A DNA stretch of 64,000 nucleotides from Lunularia cruciata (Eukaryota > Streptophyta > Marchantiopsida > Lunulariales > Lunulariaceae), in the NCBI GenBank assembly GCA_948567375.1, contig OX419755.1, forward strand, positions 253,001 through 317,000, written 5' to 3'. A program made the position numbers and the translations under genes. Position 1 is the first letter of the stretch. Each line of letters opens with the position of its first letter. Below, piece by piece: positions 30,897 to 43,663 of the stretch. Below the pieces are notes generated by a model. That model saw only the letters and a list, made by a program, of their open reading frames with translations. It was not told where the DNA came from and made no database searches.

Positions 30897-33560
30897 CTCA
30901 GTCACTTTGTAAAATATTGTCAATTTGCTTTTGTGCAGAATATTGGCATCTCGTTATAAGAAAGTAGGCACACCAACATGTGTTGGTGCATATCATGGTT
31001 AGATCAAGTTACTCGTTGAGAAGAGTTCCCAAATGTCACAACTGCGGCGTTATTGAGGTACCAGAATAGCCTCATATGACCACTTCAGCTTGACAAGACG
31101 GCAAATGGTCATGTTTGTTCAATATGTGGAGAGCAACTGGCAAAGTCAGTAGCATCGGTTCCGAAACTTGTGCAATACTTACCAGCGAGTGTAGATACCC
31201 ATCGAGGCTCGCAACGTACAGTAATCTATCTTTTCTTTTACGCATATCAGCTTTGGACCGTTGCGGCTTTATTAGTATTTACCTTCACCGTAACCTGAAG
31301 ATACATAGTTTGCTTTTGCGAAACTGAATGCATAAACAACTTGAGACAGATTCTGGTCAATGTTTGGCCCTGGTAGGAAAACTTAGATATCGGGACGATA
31401 TTGGATCCATTGCTTGTGGTGGAGTTTGCAAGAGAAACATTTGTTGGAAAAGCGAATTGGATGGTGAAATAGAGTACGATTATTCCAATCTTTCTCATTC
31501 AAGAAATCAAAGATTTGACAATTTATTGACATAACAACCCCATAATCTACCCTCAATTTACTTCCAAGAAAATTATCATGTAAAAGATATTCGTACTATT
31601 CTCGATCCACACGAGGAGTATGCTTTATACATTGTTATATGGTCACCTCTATAATATATCATGTAAGATTGTAAACAATACTTACTATTTTACTTATCTT
31701 AATTATTCCAATAAATAAGGAGTTAACATTACAACAGCCCAACTTCTATGACAAGTTAACTGGAATTATTCATATTCGGCAAAGCATGAAGCTCAAAATA
31801 AGTGTTTTCTCGGTTATCTATTGTGTGACATGAACTCTAATATGATAATATGAACTTCTAAGACCCGAACAACTTTAGTTGAGAAAATTCAATTTTAATA
31901 AATAGAGCAAACTATAAATGAGGCGGGAAATGTGAGGAACAATAGATCCAAGTCCTCAAAAATATAACGATCAAGTTTTCCTTTGGAGATCACCTTTACA
32001 AAAAAATTATTTTCGCTTCAAATCAGCAAAAATATATTTATAAAAAGTATTATCAATACAAGATTCTGAAACTATAAACTATTTTTAGAGACAAGCTCTT
32101 GTAAGAAAAGTTGAAGTTGCTAAGGTTTTTAAATTTCTATAATCTTATAATAAAATATTAGCATAGTAAATTAATGTATGAGTGCAATTTCTAGACATAT
32201 CGTACTTACAGCTATTAGGCCTTTGATATACTGTTTAATATATTTTTATGAATTTTAAGTCAAATATTAAAGATAGTTTAGAGATATAAATTTATAAAAG
32301 TTTAAATGGTACTCAACATGTTTTTGACTACTTACTAAAACAGATTAAAAGAAACCAAGTCCCTCCCAAGGCATTGTGGTTTCCACTAACGCACAACCAA
32401 GGTCTATTGCACCTAGTTCATAGTGATACCACCATATTGACTTAAAATATCAGATCATTTTAGAATCAGCTATCAGAATAAAATTACATAACTTTTGAGG
32501 TGACAAAGATAATGTCTCTTTCGAATTAGTTTTTATTTTTTTTATAATCTAATCAGGATAATACTAACAGCATTCACTCCGCATGTTAAAAAGCATAGTT
32601 ACAAAAGCATTAATTTTTTTAAGGAAAAAACACGGAGCAAAGAAGAAAGAGGTTCACTTAATAAAAAGGATTAAAATCGCTTGTAAATTTTTATAAGAAC
32701 TATAATTTCTTGAATTTATACTATGTATGAATATCTTCAACAGATTTAAAAATCAGAAACTATAATATCATATTCCATATATAGAACCAATATGTATGTA
32801 TTATAGGTTTTAGATTATAAACGATTGAATAATATCTAAACCAGAATAATCATATAAGAACCTTGGGCTTGAATAGCGGACCCATACTAACTATTCAGTT
32901 AGCTGAATAAAACACTAATATATGATTTTATATAACTAATAGATATTTAAATTTAGAAGATAAATATTTTATTGAAATTTTGAATAACTGGCAATCATAA
33001 TACTGGATAATAGTAAAGCTAATAGAGGCTAAATTACTTGCATGATGATTTCTTGGCTCCGCTTCCAGTCGAGCTAAAATTTTGCTGCTAATATTGTCAC
33101 GATAAGAATTGTGAATTACAGGTCAGACAGATCGACTGGTAATGTCCCAAGGTCCCACGGCATGTTCACAAACTATTTCTCATATCTCGGTAAATTCTTA
33201 GGTTCATATTGGCATTCACTGCCTATCAGATAAAGGTTTTGTTTTTTGTTTTTTTAATGGTTTTTTTTGTTTTTGGTTTTTGGTTTTTTGGTTTTTTTGG
33301 GTATTTTTTTTAGCGTACCATAAGTTGGATGGATTCTAAGCTTAAACAAACAAGTGAAAACTAGAAAACCTTGTTATTCCGACTATGAATGTTAAAGAAT
33401 GCTCATATACTCAATACTCAATCGTGTAATATTTCATCCAATGAGATCTTATTTTGCTACATATGACTTAGGATACTGATAAGAGGGTACTCTTCTTGTC
33501 ATTCCAATGAAATTGTTAGATCATATTGGATCATATCCTTGTTTATCGTAGAAAGAAAGC
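30897..33560. other. AT-rich intergenic stretch downstream of PAF-AH
   Basis: After about 31540 the sequence becomes strongly AT-rich, with no open frame over 60 codons on either strand until 33696. A T/G-rich homopyrimidine-like tract lies at 33237-33315. No transposon motif is recognisable. Short frames at 31115-31534 show no family signature. Confidence 0.6.
33237..33315 (+). repeat. T-rich simple tract with interspersed G
   Basis: Runs of T broken by single or double G (TTTTTTGTTTTTGGTTTTTGG pattern), about 80 bp. Confidence 0.85.
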
Positions 33561-33676
33561 GATTACATGAAAATTCAACAAATTATGTTTTGGAAGAGAG
33601 TAGGGGTAATTTATGGAAACGCACAAAGGCAAGTCAGCTCAAGATCAAGGAGCATCATGATGAGTAAAGTTAGAAA

Positions 33677-33691
33677 GTAGTAGTAGTAGTA
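33677..33691 (+). repeat. (AGT)5 microsatellite
   Basis: Five AGT units directly upstream of the F integrase tail. Confidence 0.85.
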
Positions 33692-33895
33692 AAGAATGAT
33701 CTATTACTCTTGTATGATGCCTCACATAAAGTTCTCGAGAAAATTAGATTTGAAGTGGATGGGACCGCACATAGTAACCAAAGTCTTTAACACCCCGTCA
33801 TTGCCATTTGCAGAACTCAAGAGTAATCTGCTTGCTACAAGGTTAGCTGGATGGAGGGCTCACAATTACTACAACTAGTCATAGAGTCAATGTTT
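33690..33895 (+). pseudogene. Element F integrase C-terminal remnant
   Basis: SHIKFSRKLDLKWMGPHIVTKV parallels LHLTWMGPYCAM in B (14115-14165) and LHLRWIGPYHAM in C (55590-55625), a GPY-type integrase tail. The rest of F's pol is not visible upstream, where AT-rich sequence begins. It is followed by ACATTTGAGGAAAAGG, the counterpart of the B and C polypurine tracts. Confidence 0.6.
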
Positions 33896-33934
33896 GTGAT
33901 GATGCTTACATTTGAGGAAAAGGTTTGGTGGTAT

Positions 33935-36130
33935 TGTGAAATTTTGAATCTTTTACATTTATTTTGTTTTTATTTACACTTTGGTGTTCATACAAGGCAT
34001 TCCACAAAGAATAGTAACAAACCTCTTGCAACTTGCAATCTTTGGTTCATCTCTTTAAGTATGTTGAACTTTGTCACCCCAAAGATGCAAGGATGGAACA
34101 GACCAACTACATGGAGAAGAACCCAAAGGTGGAAGATTCCAACTACAAAGAGTTCATAACCAAAGTTGAAAGAGAAAATAACTTATTGTAAGGAAGATCA
34201 AATTGAAGTGAAGATAACTGGTATTCTATCAAATGCCACCTAAAGAATTGCAAATTTTTTTTGCGCATGAGTGGAAACTGGTCGAGGAATGATTAAAGCA
34301 AAAAATTCCATATAAATCTACACCTTGCCCAATAGAATAACTTTTTTTGCTGAGTTTCAAAGTGTGAGAACTTGCAAGCCGATTGAGCTTGGAGTGAGAA
34401 GCTGATGTGTTCTTACCAAGGATGTAGGAGTGGTAGGGAGATACACCTTAGACAACCTATACTAAGAGAAAAAGAGATGGCTAAGATATTGAAAAATCCA
34501 ATAATGGATATTTGATTCTACATTACAAAGAGTGCAGTTGCAATGGCAATTATGAAGTTTTTTTGAGCAACTTAATTCACAATAGTCAAACCATTTTCTT
34601 TGAGCATATCTTTTTTGGTTATGATATAAGTTGATTTCATTATTATACCCAACATATATAAGTATTGTCTTCAAAGAAGGGCCACACTACCTCATCCCAT
34701 TTTCTAATCATTTTTATGTTGAATTGGCACTATTTTTGGAAGAAGAGGAAGTTATCTTTAGAGACCACTTCCCTCCCACATCATACTTAGATAGCCAACC
34801 TCACAATAGAGATGTTATGGTTTCAATTAGAAAGGCAAGAAAACACTTTGTGCAAACAAGAGAGTTTGTTTTACCCAAAAAACCAAAGCTTAGATCAAGG
34901 AAGCCCACTGCCAAATGGAGAGCCTTGGGAACTTTGCAAGGCCCTCATCAAGAAAAGCCTCTTTAAGGTGAGTTAATAAAAGACCAAGGTGCCTTATTGA
35001 CAACAACAAAGAAACACTTACTATGGTGGTGGTGACCTCTTAGGATACAAACTTGTCAAGAGCACAAGGAGTGGAGGAGAAGAAAGATCAAGAAGCTCTA
35101 GAACCCACAAGGAACATAGGGACAAAAGAAGTGAACCAGCCTAACACAATTGTGCCACCCATTGAGGAACACAAAGAAGTACAGACCATTAAGGCAATAC
35201 TATAGGAGGAAGATGATCTAGAACTACCCCAAACCTTGATAGATATCCCAATAGACTAGCCACTTGGTGAACTATGGGAGCAAAGTGTCATGGTGACCAT
35301 CAAGTTCCTAGACCATATCTTTCTCATGTATTTAGGTTGGTGGATGTATATTCAAGATGGTTTAGATTGTTAAGACAAATGCATGTTGCCATTAGTGTTT
35401 GAGCTTTGATTTCTTATAATAGACATTAGATGAAATCATCGGAAAGTTGGGTATGACCAGGAGTTCTGAAATAGCTCTAGTAGAGATAGTAATTCAGATG
35501 CAAAAGGAAGTGGACAAGACAAAGGATAAGAATATGTATTTGAAGAAAGCACATGCTGATTTTGTTGAAAAATATCAATGCATGTACCACAAGCTTAACA
35601 ATATTGTTGAATATAAGGCAAAGGCATGTCAAGATTGATGGATTGTTGAGAAAGAAAAAGCTGCAAGCAATAAAGAAGTGTTGTAGAAATGCAATTGAGT
35701 CAAAAGTAAGTGTACAGTCAGAGCTCCATCACTTGAGGAGGTAGAAGGATGAAGAGGTCTTGTATATAATTTAGTTAAGCACTATTTAGTGAAATTATTA
35801 TGTGATCAACTACATGTACTTGTTGAGGAATATACAAATGAGCTTCAAAATTAGCGGGTAGGCTAGAATTTATCTTTGCTTGCTAGCAACAATCAAGTTT
35901 TGTAGTGTAATGGCTGCATGCTATCATCTATTTAAGTGGTGCATTCAAAGTGCCTTGTATTCAATACACATTCAAGGTGAATAAGTAAAAGAGCACAAGA
36001 TCCTTTGCACTTTTTCATCATTTGTGTAGAGTTTACATTTTCATTCTCCAAAAAATTGGTGAATCTTTGTGTATAGAAGGGTTGAATGCCCTATGTATTG
36101 TGGTACACAATGTTATTTGTTTTTATGCAT
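33935..36130 (+). repeat. Element F 3' LTR remnant (diverged big-LTR family)
   Basis: Starts TGTGAAATTTTG directly after a purine-rich tract, in the same position relative to the integrase tail as in B and C. It contains decayed basic and coiled-coil coding blocks (KARKHFVQTREFVLPKKPKLRSRKP at 34830-34910 and KTKDKNMYLKKAHADFVEKYQ at 35520-35580) and a TATTTAA box at 35929-35935. The 3' boundary is unclear. The assignment rests on order of features more than on nucleotide similarity. Confidence 0.5.
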
Positions 36131-36169
36131 AGGTTTAGTTTTTATGTTGATACAATAGATTTAGTGCAA

Positions 36170-37976
36170 TGTTCTCTAGCTTTTTGGGTGGAAAGTTCCA
36201 CTGAGCTTTGAAGTTATGTACAAAGGAGGGAAAGACCCAAAGTCCTTGATTCATGTGATGTACTTTCACTAAAATGTTAAAACTTTGGAGTGAACCCTAA
36301 GGAGTTGTGCAGTAGGTTTGTACAAATGTTTGAATGGTACAACTAAAGCATGGTTGGAAAATAATTGATAAATTCATGCAATTGGCATGTATATATCACA
36401 TGGGAAAACCAAAAGAAGATTGACAAATGATCAATAAAAGAGAGGAAATTTTTTAGGTGGGTTCATCACAGTGAAATGCCAATCAAGGCTCTAGCTTGTT
36501 TTGCAATTGAGTTGTTTGCAAGGTGTATTTTTAGATCCTTTAGACAGGACGCCAAAGAGAGCAAGACAACCAAGGTCAAAAATTTGGGACATTTTGAGCT
36601 CTCAAGTTGATAAGTGGGAGATGGAAGCAAGGCACAATAAGTTAGTGGAAATATAGCTCATGTTCCTTCTCTAGAATGGGGAAGTTAACTTTTCTTGGCT
36701 TCTTCATAAGATGATTGATGGTGGTATGAATTGAAGTCAAAACCTTAGGAGCAATCCGCAAGCTTCAGACCAAAATGATTGTGCTTAATATTGGGAGAAA
36801 AAGTTGGAGATCTACAAGGGTTAACAATTGACTTTAAGTTTGGGCTAAGGGATAAAATGGATGAAATGAAGGCAGCCTTCTTTGAAAAATGTAGCAAAAA
36901 TAGTTACCAGGTGGCATCCTATTGAAATCCAATTAAACAAAGTATTATAAGTTTGATAATACATATGTTTGAACATGATAGAACAACCTTTATCAATTTC
37001 ACTTGGGTGATTTTTATTGACTGTCTATTCCTTGGAGTGGTGTGAATTGGAGTCAAAGTTTTGATGATTATGTTGACAAGATGGTATGTAACCTAGATGG
37101 AGATTTCAACCCACACTATATTATACTATTTTCTATGCATTTGTATGTCATGCTTAACCTATTGTCAAGAGTGGAATGTCAAAATTTTTCAACCACTTCT
37201 ATCCAAACAAAGTCCTCATATGGAGATCCAAATGATTTTTTCTTTATAGAGCAAATTCAAACACTTTTGATTGACAAGAAAGGTGATGATTAACAATCAA
37301 AGTGATGAGCAATGTTGATTGACAAGAAAGTTTGTAGAAGTAGAATGTGAGTGGACTAAGAAGAAGCCAAAGAGAGCATTTTCCTCACCATCCAAGAAAT
37401 TTTTAGCCAAGGCTGTGAAGTGACCTCATAAAGAACCCAAAGAACAAAAAGATGTTACTTTAGGTTCTCAAGCTGAGAACACTATTGAGGAGAATGAATT
37501 AACATTGAGGGCATTTGGATCAAAGACTGATTTGGGAAAGACGATGATGATGTGCAGTTGGTCCGTAGGGTTGAAGAACCAATAATCAAGTCTGTTCATG
37601 TTGAATCCAAACTTGGGGGAGGGGGGAGGGATGAGATACAAAGTACAGAAGTGGTCCTTGAAACTAGAATATACCCTAGCACAAAACCCAAAACTTGTTT
37701 ACCCATGGCCAGAGTAGACAAAGAGAAGATATTGTTAACATTGTGGGGAATAATGTCTAGTGGTAGTAATGATCATCACATTGATAGGCCTAAATTTATC
37801 ATGGGTACTTTATATCCATTAATGAGTTACCCACAAATGTTGTTGCCAACGTATAAGGCTGACCATCTTGATGTGAAGGATTATACTTCAGTGGTGAAGG
37901 CAATGCCTACTAGTGAAACTATTCTATGAGGGAAACTAGATGTTGTTGGAGTTGAGTTGGAACAACTATAGGTATG
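36170..37976 (+). pseudogene. Second F-type LTR/U3 frame, left half (split by element C)
   Basis: KCSKNSYQVASY-NPIKQSIISLIIHMFEHDRT (36880-36985) parallels NDYKVESYRDPIRRSIVGVMMAMFKPKQT of the 61737 copy. Further basic and acidic blocks run to 37976. The sequence resumes after element C at 58335. Many stops and frameshifts. The identity of 36170-36800 is unclear. Confidence 0.45.
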
Positions 37977-38570
37977 ATGAATGTGGTACACACATCTTTT
38001 GTCTTTTTGAGTTTTAAAGAAGAAGTGTGTTGGTAAAGCCAAAGGAGGGCTAAACGGGGAAGGAACACAAGTAAACATGTGTTTGGCATAAACCCAAAGT
38101 TGGCCTTGGGTCAAAGTCAAAAGGACTTGGGTCGGACAGATGGAAATATAAAGACAATGATAGATGACTTTGTATCAAGGGGCACCACCTGATCCAAAGA
38201 ACTTGTAACAACCTTTTCTCTAGTTCCGCCAATCAAAAAAGTACGTAGGAAGAAAATGACTCCCTCGAGACCAAGATGTTCTTGAAAGTGAGAGAAAACA
38301 AACTCACAAAATTGGTTAGTAACATAGAGAAGCAGCTGAAGAATGACCAATCAGCAAAGGACTATAGATTGAGATTTCAAAGAGGAAGCACTGCAATGTC
38401 TAGATGCTATCATGTCCCTATTTAGAGTTGACCTGAAGGAATGAAAACTATGAGTATACAAGAGGAGTAGGTTAGAGTCTTGGGTTTGATCTTTCAAAAG
38501 AAGAGAGTGAGGAAGCCCATGATGGCTCCAAAAGTGAATAAGTAGAGTGCGGTAAGGGGTCTTGCAATGC

Positions 38571-39955
38571 GTCAATAAGATGTAGTGGCAAGGATCAAAG
38601 TCTTGTCAAGACTTTGCATCACATTTTTGGCCTGGAACTGGAATTTGAGTTTTCTGGGGTTCATGGCAGAAATTGCCACTAGTGATTGCAAGGACAGGTC
38701 TAAGCAAGAAGGGAAGAAAGGAAATCTAGACCGATGGACTGAGTAGGATTGGAAATTAGTCTTGGGAAGAGAAGAAAGAGAGATAGGAGGTGTCACCTTC
38801 TATCGCAAGTGTGATGCTTTGGAAGAACTACCAAGGTGAGGAATTCTTTCAATAGACCTCACACCAAGAATGGGCACAAGGTAGATAACTACAAGGATCC
38901 AATGCAAAGAGGGGTTGTGAGCACAATGATGGCTATGTTCAAGCCATAGCAAACCACCTATGTAACAATGCAACAAGTAGTGTTCTTCCATCAAGTGTTT
39001 GCAGGAGAGGCAGTGGACTGGGTGAAATTTTTGCACCACTGCATTGGGCAGGTGATCACTGGTTGGAGGATGGATATGCAGCCCCACTAGTTTGTACTCT
39101 TTGCAGCTCACTTCTACTTTGGGCCAAATCTATTGAACTTGGAGGAGAGAGGACGGATGCAGTCCCACTTTCACCCTGATCTACAAAAAAAAAGCAGACA
39201 AGGATGAACGATATTACATCAAGCAGGTTCGTGAAGGCAATGATTATTACCTAAAGAGTGGAAAGGAGAAGATAGAGGCAATGGATAACCCCATGCCAAG
39301 GAAGAGAAGTAGACGCAAAGGATGAATTATGCTGGTGCAGCTCCAAAAGCTATGAAAGCCTAATTCAAAGCCCACACCAATAGAAGTGAAGGAATTGACT
39401 TTGGAGGAAGAATTAGAAGGAGAAACCAAGTTGAAGGGAGAAGCCTTGGGAGCAAAAGAAGAACTTACACTGTGAAGTGAAGAGTCGAGTAGTGGCAATG
39501 AAGGAGAGACTGAAGTTTAGCAATCAAGAGAAGGGATTGTTGAAGGAGACGACCTTGAGTTCCATGATACAATTGACCGCATGGAAGGAGGAGGCAGGTT
39601 GTGTTTGGAGTTGCCAACAGACAAGCTAGAGTATGAGCAAGAAGAAGAGGGTGCCTTGGTATTTCCAAGGGCGGCCAAAGGAAAGAGAAGTACTCAAGTG
39701 GTCGTCATTAAACCAAGCAAGGTTGCAGCCAAAGAGGAGAGTTCAGATGGCAGAACATTGAAGATACAAAGATTGAATCTTTGGGGTGAGGCCCTAGTCA
39801 AAGAACTACCTGCCAAAGACAAAGACGTCAAAGACTGCAAAGGAAAATATGCGAGAGTTGAGTATTTGTCAAAGATTGTGTGTCCTTTGTTGGTGCTTCT
39901 ACAACAAAAGAAAGCAAAGATGAAGAGTTATCATCCGGTGTTGTTGGGAAAATAA
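38571..39955 (+). pseudogene. U3-encoded protein, copy in C 5' LTR (N-terminal part)
   Basis: Collinear with the 61737 copy: FLGFMAEIATSD-like at about 38660, KVDNYKDPMQRGVVSTMMAMF (38880-38940), PHFVLFAAHFYFGPNLL (39090-39130), a basic linker, then RTLKIQRLNLWGEALVKELP (39750-39800) and VEYLSKIVCPLLVLLQQKK (39855-39915). Several stops interrupt it, and the frame is cut at about 39940 by the purine-rich insertion. Confidence 0.55.
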
Positions 39956-40459
39956 TCCATGCATACCACTGGTGCCATTTGGTGTGAGTTTTTCCTTTTA
40001 TGTTATAGTGAACTCGACTTTTTTTTATGTTATTGTGTCTTGAGAGTCATTTCATGTTACTTTGTCTTGGGAGTAAATTTTATGTTATGGTGAAGCTAAA
40101 AGTTGTTTTGTGTTCATGCTAGCTCAAGGGTTTTCTCTTGTGTTACATAAGCTTGGGATTTTCTCTTGTATTACATAAACTCGGGATCTTCTTATATGTT
40201 ACATTAGCTCAGGGCTTATTTGTATGTCACATAAGCGTGGAAGTTTGTTTATGTTAATAGGGTCACAAGAGTATTTTAGTTAGTGGTAGTAGCAAGGGGT
40301 TTTGGCTTCAAGAGAGTGCCTTGAAGAAGAGAAAAGAGAAAGGAGGTTTTTGGCTTTGAGAAAAAGTTGAACAAGTCTGTAGAAAGAGAAAGAAGGAAGG
40401 GGTTTTAGAGAAGAAGAAGATCGGGAGAAAACAAGGAAGCTGAGAAAAGGGACAGGGGG

Positions 40460-40800
40460 AGAAATCAAAAGAGAGGGTATAGAGAGAGGACTGTAGAGGA
40501 GAAATTTTGAGAGAAGAGATCTGGCTGTGCAAGGACCGGAGAGTTTGGACAGGGGAGGAATCAAAAGAGAGGGTATTGAGAGAGGCCTGCTTAGGAGAAA
40601 TTTCAAGAGAAGAGATCTGGTTGTGCTGGGGTTAGAAAGTTTGGACAGAAGAGAAATTTAGAGAGAAGAGATCTGGCTGTGCAGGAGTGACAGAAAGAGG
40701 ACATAGGAGAAATCTAAAGAGAGGGTATTGAGAGAGGGCTATAGAGGAGACATTTTGAGAAAATGCCTGATCTGGCTCAAAAGCAAAGAGGTTGTGCAGG
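40460..40800 (+). repeat. Imperfect tandem repeats within the purine-rich insertion
   Basis: Three to four units sharing GAGAGGGTAT-GAGAGAGG, AGGAGAAAT and GAGAGAAGAGATCTGGCTGTGC, spaced about 100-130 bp. Confidence 0.7.
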
Positions 40801-40962
40801 ACATGAAGGGTAATGCTTTGAAGGAAGGCCTGAAGAAAGAGAGAGAGATTGGATAGAGCAAGGAAAAGCACCAAGGAAGGAGGCCAAGAAAGGGTAGAAA
40901 GAGGGAATTTTTGAAGAGTGAGGGGTGAAGGAAGAGAGAAGAGTAGGAGAAATCTTGCATCG

Positions 40963-40981
40963 AGAGAGAGAGAGAGAGAGA
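40963..40981 (+). repeat. (GA)n microsatellite
   Basis: Nine or more GA units within the purine-rich insertion. Confidence 0.85.
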
Positions 40982-42789
40982 AGGAACTCTAGAGGGGTTC
41001 AGACAGGAAAAGGAGAGGAAGAAGAACAATTCTTGAAAAGAAGAAATCTGAGAAACAAAGTCTGGACAGGGGAACCTTCGAGGGGAAAGTCTGGACTGAG
41101 CAGGAAAATTGGATGATCAAAAGATTTTAAGGAAGAGTGCTTGGCTTGCGTAGGGGAGAGACATGAAGAAAAGGAAATCTAGTGTGCCTTGAAAAGGGAG
41201 GAGAAGGGTTGCTTCGAGGTTTGCCCAGGACAATAAAGGGAAAAAGGGATTTCAAGAGAGAGGGTTTCTGCTTGGACAAAGTGAGAGGTCTATCGAGAGA
41301 AACAAGACAGTGATAGGAAGGAGAAAGGTTTAAAAAAAGGGAGAAGAGGAGTATCAAAGAGAGAAGGGGGACTGCATGTCGGGGCAGGAAGGCATAGAAC
41401 AAGTGAAGAATTATCAAAGGGAAAGAAGGGCTTGCAGGGAAGATCCATCAAAAGAACAGGTTTATGTGAAGGGCTCGGCTGGGACAAGACAGAGGGGACT
41501 GAGGGATCAAAGGGCAGGAAAGATAGAGAATTTTGGGTGACAAGCAGGAGGAAATCAAAAGAGAAAGTGAGATTTGGACAGGGAACTTCCGAGGGGAAAG
41601 TCTGGACAGATCAGAGGAAACATTTTTGGGAGAACAGGCTTTGTCTTGGACAGAGAAGAGAAGAAATTTCAAAGGGGAAGGAGTTTTGGTGACTGGTGAC
41701 AAGAGGGACAAAAATTTCACAGTGATAAGGCTTGTGCAGGACAGCAACTGGACAAAGATTCTTGAAATTTGAAGGTCTGGCCAGAGCAGAGGGAAAGAGA
41801 AAAGAATTTGTGCAGGAAAAATTGAAGTGAAGGGCTTGTGCAGGAGCAACTAAGAAGAAATTTTGAAGAGAAGAGTCTGGCCAGGACAAAGGGAGAGAGA
41901 GAAGAGAGGGTAGTGCAAGAAGCTAGAGAGACAAGGCTTGTACAAGGCAGCAATAGAGGAAGAGAAGACAATTTGAAGTTGAAGTTGCCTAGATAGAGAG
42001 GACCTTAGACCTTGACTGTGACAAGAGGAAGAGAGAAATTTTGCAGTTGATTTTGCACCAAACAGAAATAGAGAATTACAAAGTTGGCTGCTGACAGCAA
42101 GAGAGGTGAAACCATCACGAGCCATATGGGATTGCTGGTGCAGGAGACTTCTTTGAGTAGTGGTTTGGCAAACATGAAGTTTGTGTTGTGAACTATTGCT
42201 TAGAGTTCTGTTCTGTTTGGTTACATGTTTTATTGCTTGAGCAGTTGTAGAAGTTCAGAGGTGGTCATTATGTGCTCTGAAACAATTTGGTTTTTCTCCA
42301 AAAGGTGTTTATAAATTGTGAGACTTGTCATTGTGATGAATGTTGTGTTTTCCTAAAATGATGAAATCCGCCCATTGTTCCAAGAAGAGTGTCAGGGAAA
42401 ACAAGAGAACTCCACTTTTGGATCTCCTAGACCAGCTTATGCAATTTGGATCAAATTGCTGATCCGATTGCACAGATCTGAGCTGGCCATACAAATTGAG
42501 GCCATTTTGTAAACCCCACCAAACCAGACCAATGCTACAAATCCACCAAGCCAGACAATAATAAACCCAAGAATAATAGACCAAGAATGATAGCTAATAG
42601 CACATGAAGGACAACAATAATCCGAGAAGCCAACCCAGATTGCCATTGATAAGGATCCGCATCCAAGAACAACCATAAACAAATTGCGCAACAAAAAGGT
42701 TGTTGTCATCAAGTCAAAGAACAGAGCCAACATCGGAAAAGCTTCTTGGTCATTGACAAAGAAGATAGACTAACTGCAAGCAGCCAGTT

Positions 42790-43440
42790 CTCAGCACATT
42801 CTCAAGAGCTTACAATCCTCATGACACCAAAAGTGAGGGATGAGTTGGCGGTCATAACAAAATGGAGGGAGCAAACCATGAAATTGAGAAGTAAGATAAC
42901 TCAAGGAGAAAAGAAAGCCAAAGAACTTTGAGCAGAAGCAGTCTTTGGAGTAAAAGCTCGGATGCCTTGAAGGAGAACTTTGTGAAGTGTAGTGATGAAT
43001 TGAAGGAGAAGATGGCATTAGTCCAGATAATGAAAAGTGAAATTGTTGATGCACGAGTGGAGGTTATACATTCAAAGGTGAGTGCAGTAGTGATGGAGCA
43101 AGAGTTAGCAAGTTTATAGAAGAGTGCAATAAAGAAGGACCAAGCCTGGCAATGAGAATTAACAAAGCATAGTTTGGAGGAAGAATGATTGCGGGGATTG
43201 CTTAGAGGAGTTGAGGATCAATTAGTCTTGTATAGACAAGAGAAGGAAGCATTGAAGGCCAAGTTTGAGAACAAGTTGATGATGAATCAAAATGAATTGG
43301 AAATGGAGAGAAGTAAGGAGAAGGTAGTTTTGAGTGTGTAGTTGGATGCAATAGGAGTAGTAGTGAAGGAGTTAAAGGAAAAGCTCAGCATTGAAGCCCA
43401 GATTAAATTGGAGGAAGCGAGACAACATGAATTGAGTGGT
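42790..43440 (+). pseudogene. U3-encoded protein, coiled-coil part in C 5' LTR
   Basis: RDELAVITKWREQTMKLRSK, SSDALKENFVKCSDELKEKM and DARVEVIHSKVSAVVMEQELASL correspond to the solo LTR coiled coil (10920-11200). The frame breaks off at HELS-like sequence at 43437, where about 1 kb is deleted relative to the 3' LTR. Confidence 0.55.
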
Positions 43441-43637
43441 GAGACTACAAGTCAATGCTTGTTGCTCTCGTCTAGGTGTGGTTTTCTACCTGAGAGATTA
43501 AAGACGTAACCAAGAAGAACTACATTGTCATTGCTTTACTTTGTTTTTGACTATTTTTGACTCATATCTCTATGCAAACAAAATTTATTTACCTAATTAC
43601 CGCAAAAGTGATGCTTGTTGGGTTGTCACATGATTTT

Positions 43638-43663
43638 TGGTGCCATTGCCAAGGATACAAATC
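43638..43663 (+). promoter_or_regulatory. Primer binding site of element C (tRNA-Asp type)
   Basis: TGGTGCCATTGCC followed by AAGGATACAAATC, seven bases after the LTR end. It fits the complement of the 3' end of plant tRNA-Asp with a few transitions. This PBS type is typical of Athila/Tat-like Gypsy elements. Confidence 0.7.

Larger units (their letters stand above)
39942..42780. mobile_element. Purine-rich insertion in the C 5' LTR
   Basis: About 2.8 kb absent from all other LTR copies, interrupting the coding frame just after KKAKMKSYHP. It may begin TGTTGGGAAAATAATCC (39942). The plus strand of 40300-42100 is almost all A and G. Imperfect repeats of about 100-130 bp occur in 40460-40800, sharing AGAGAGGGTAT, GGAGAAATTT and AGAGATCTGGCTGTGC. 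I could not find its right border or a target duplication. No protein domain was recognised; long minus-strand open frames there are a by-product of composition. Confidence 0.55.
37982..43630 (+). repeat. Element C 5' LTR (5,649 bp; insertion-bearing, promoter deleted)
   Basis: Starts TGTGGTACACACATC and ends GGGTTGTCACA. Block homology with the 3' LTR holds for 37982-38935 (= 55757-56712), 43060-43437 (= 56728-57098) and 43440-43630 (= 58135-58329). Relative to the 3' LTR it lacks about 1.04 kb, corresponding to 57100-58135, which includes the C-terminal coding part and the TATTTAA box. It also carries about 2.8 kb of foreign purine-rich DNA (about 39942-42780). Confidence 0.85.

Noticed and set aside
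40280-42125. Many long minus-strand open frames rich in Ser, Pro, Leu and Phe
   Set aside because: They follow from the purine-rich plus strand (few stops in pyrimidine-rich translation), have no domains, overlap in several frames and lie in an insertion.
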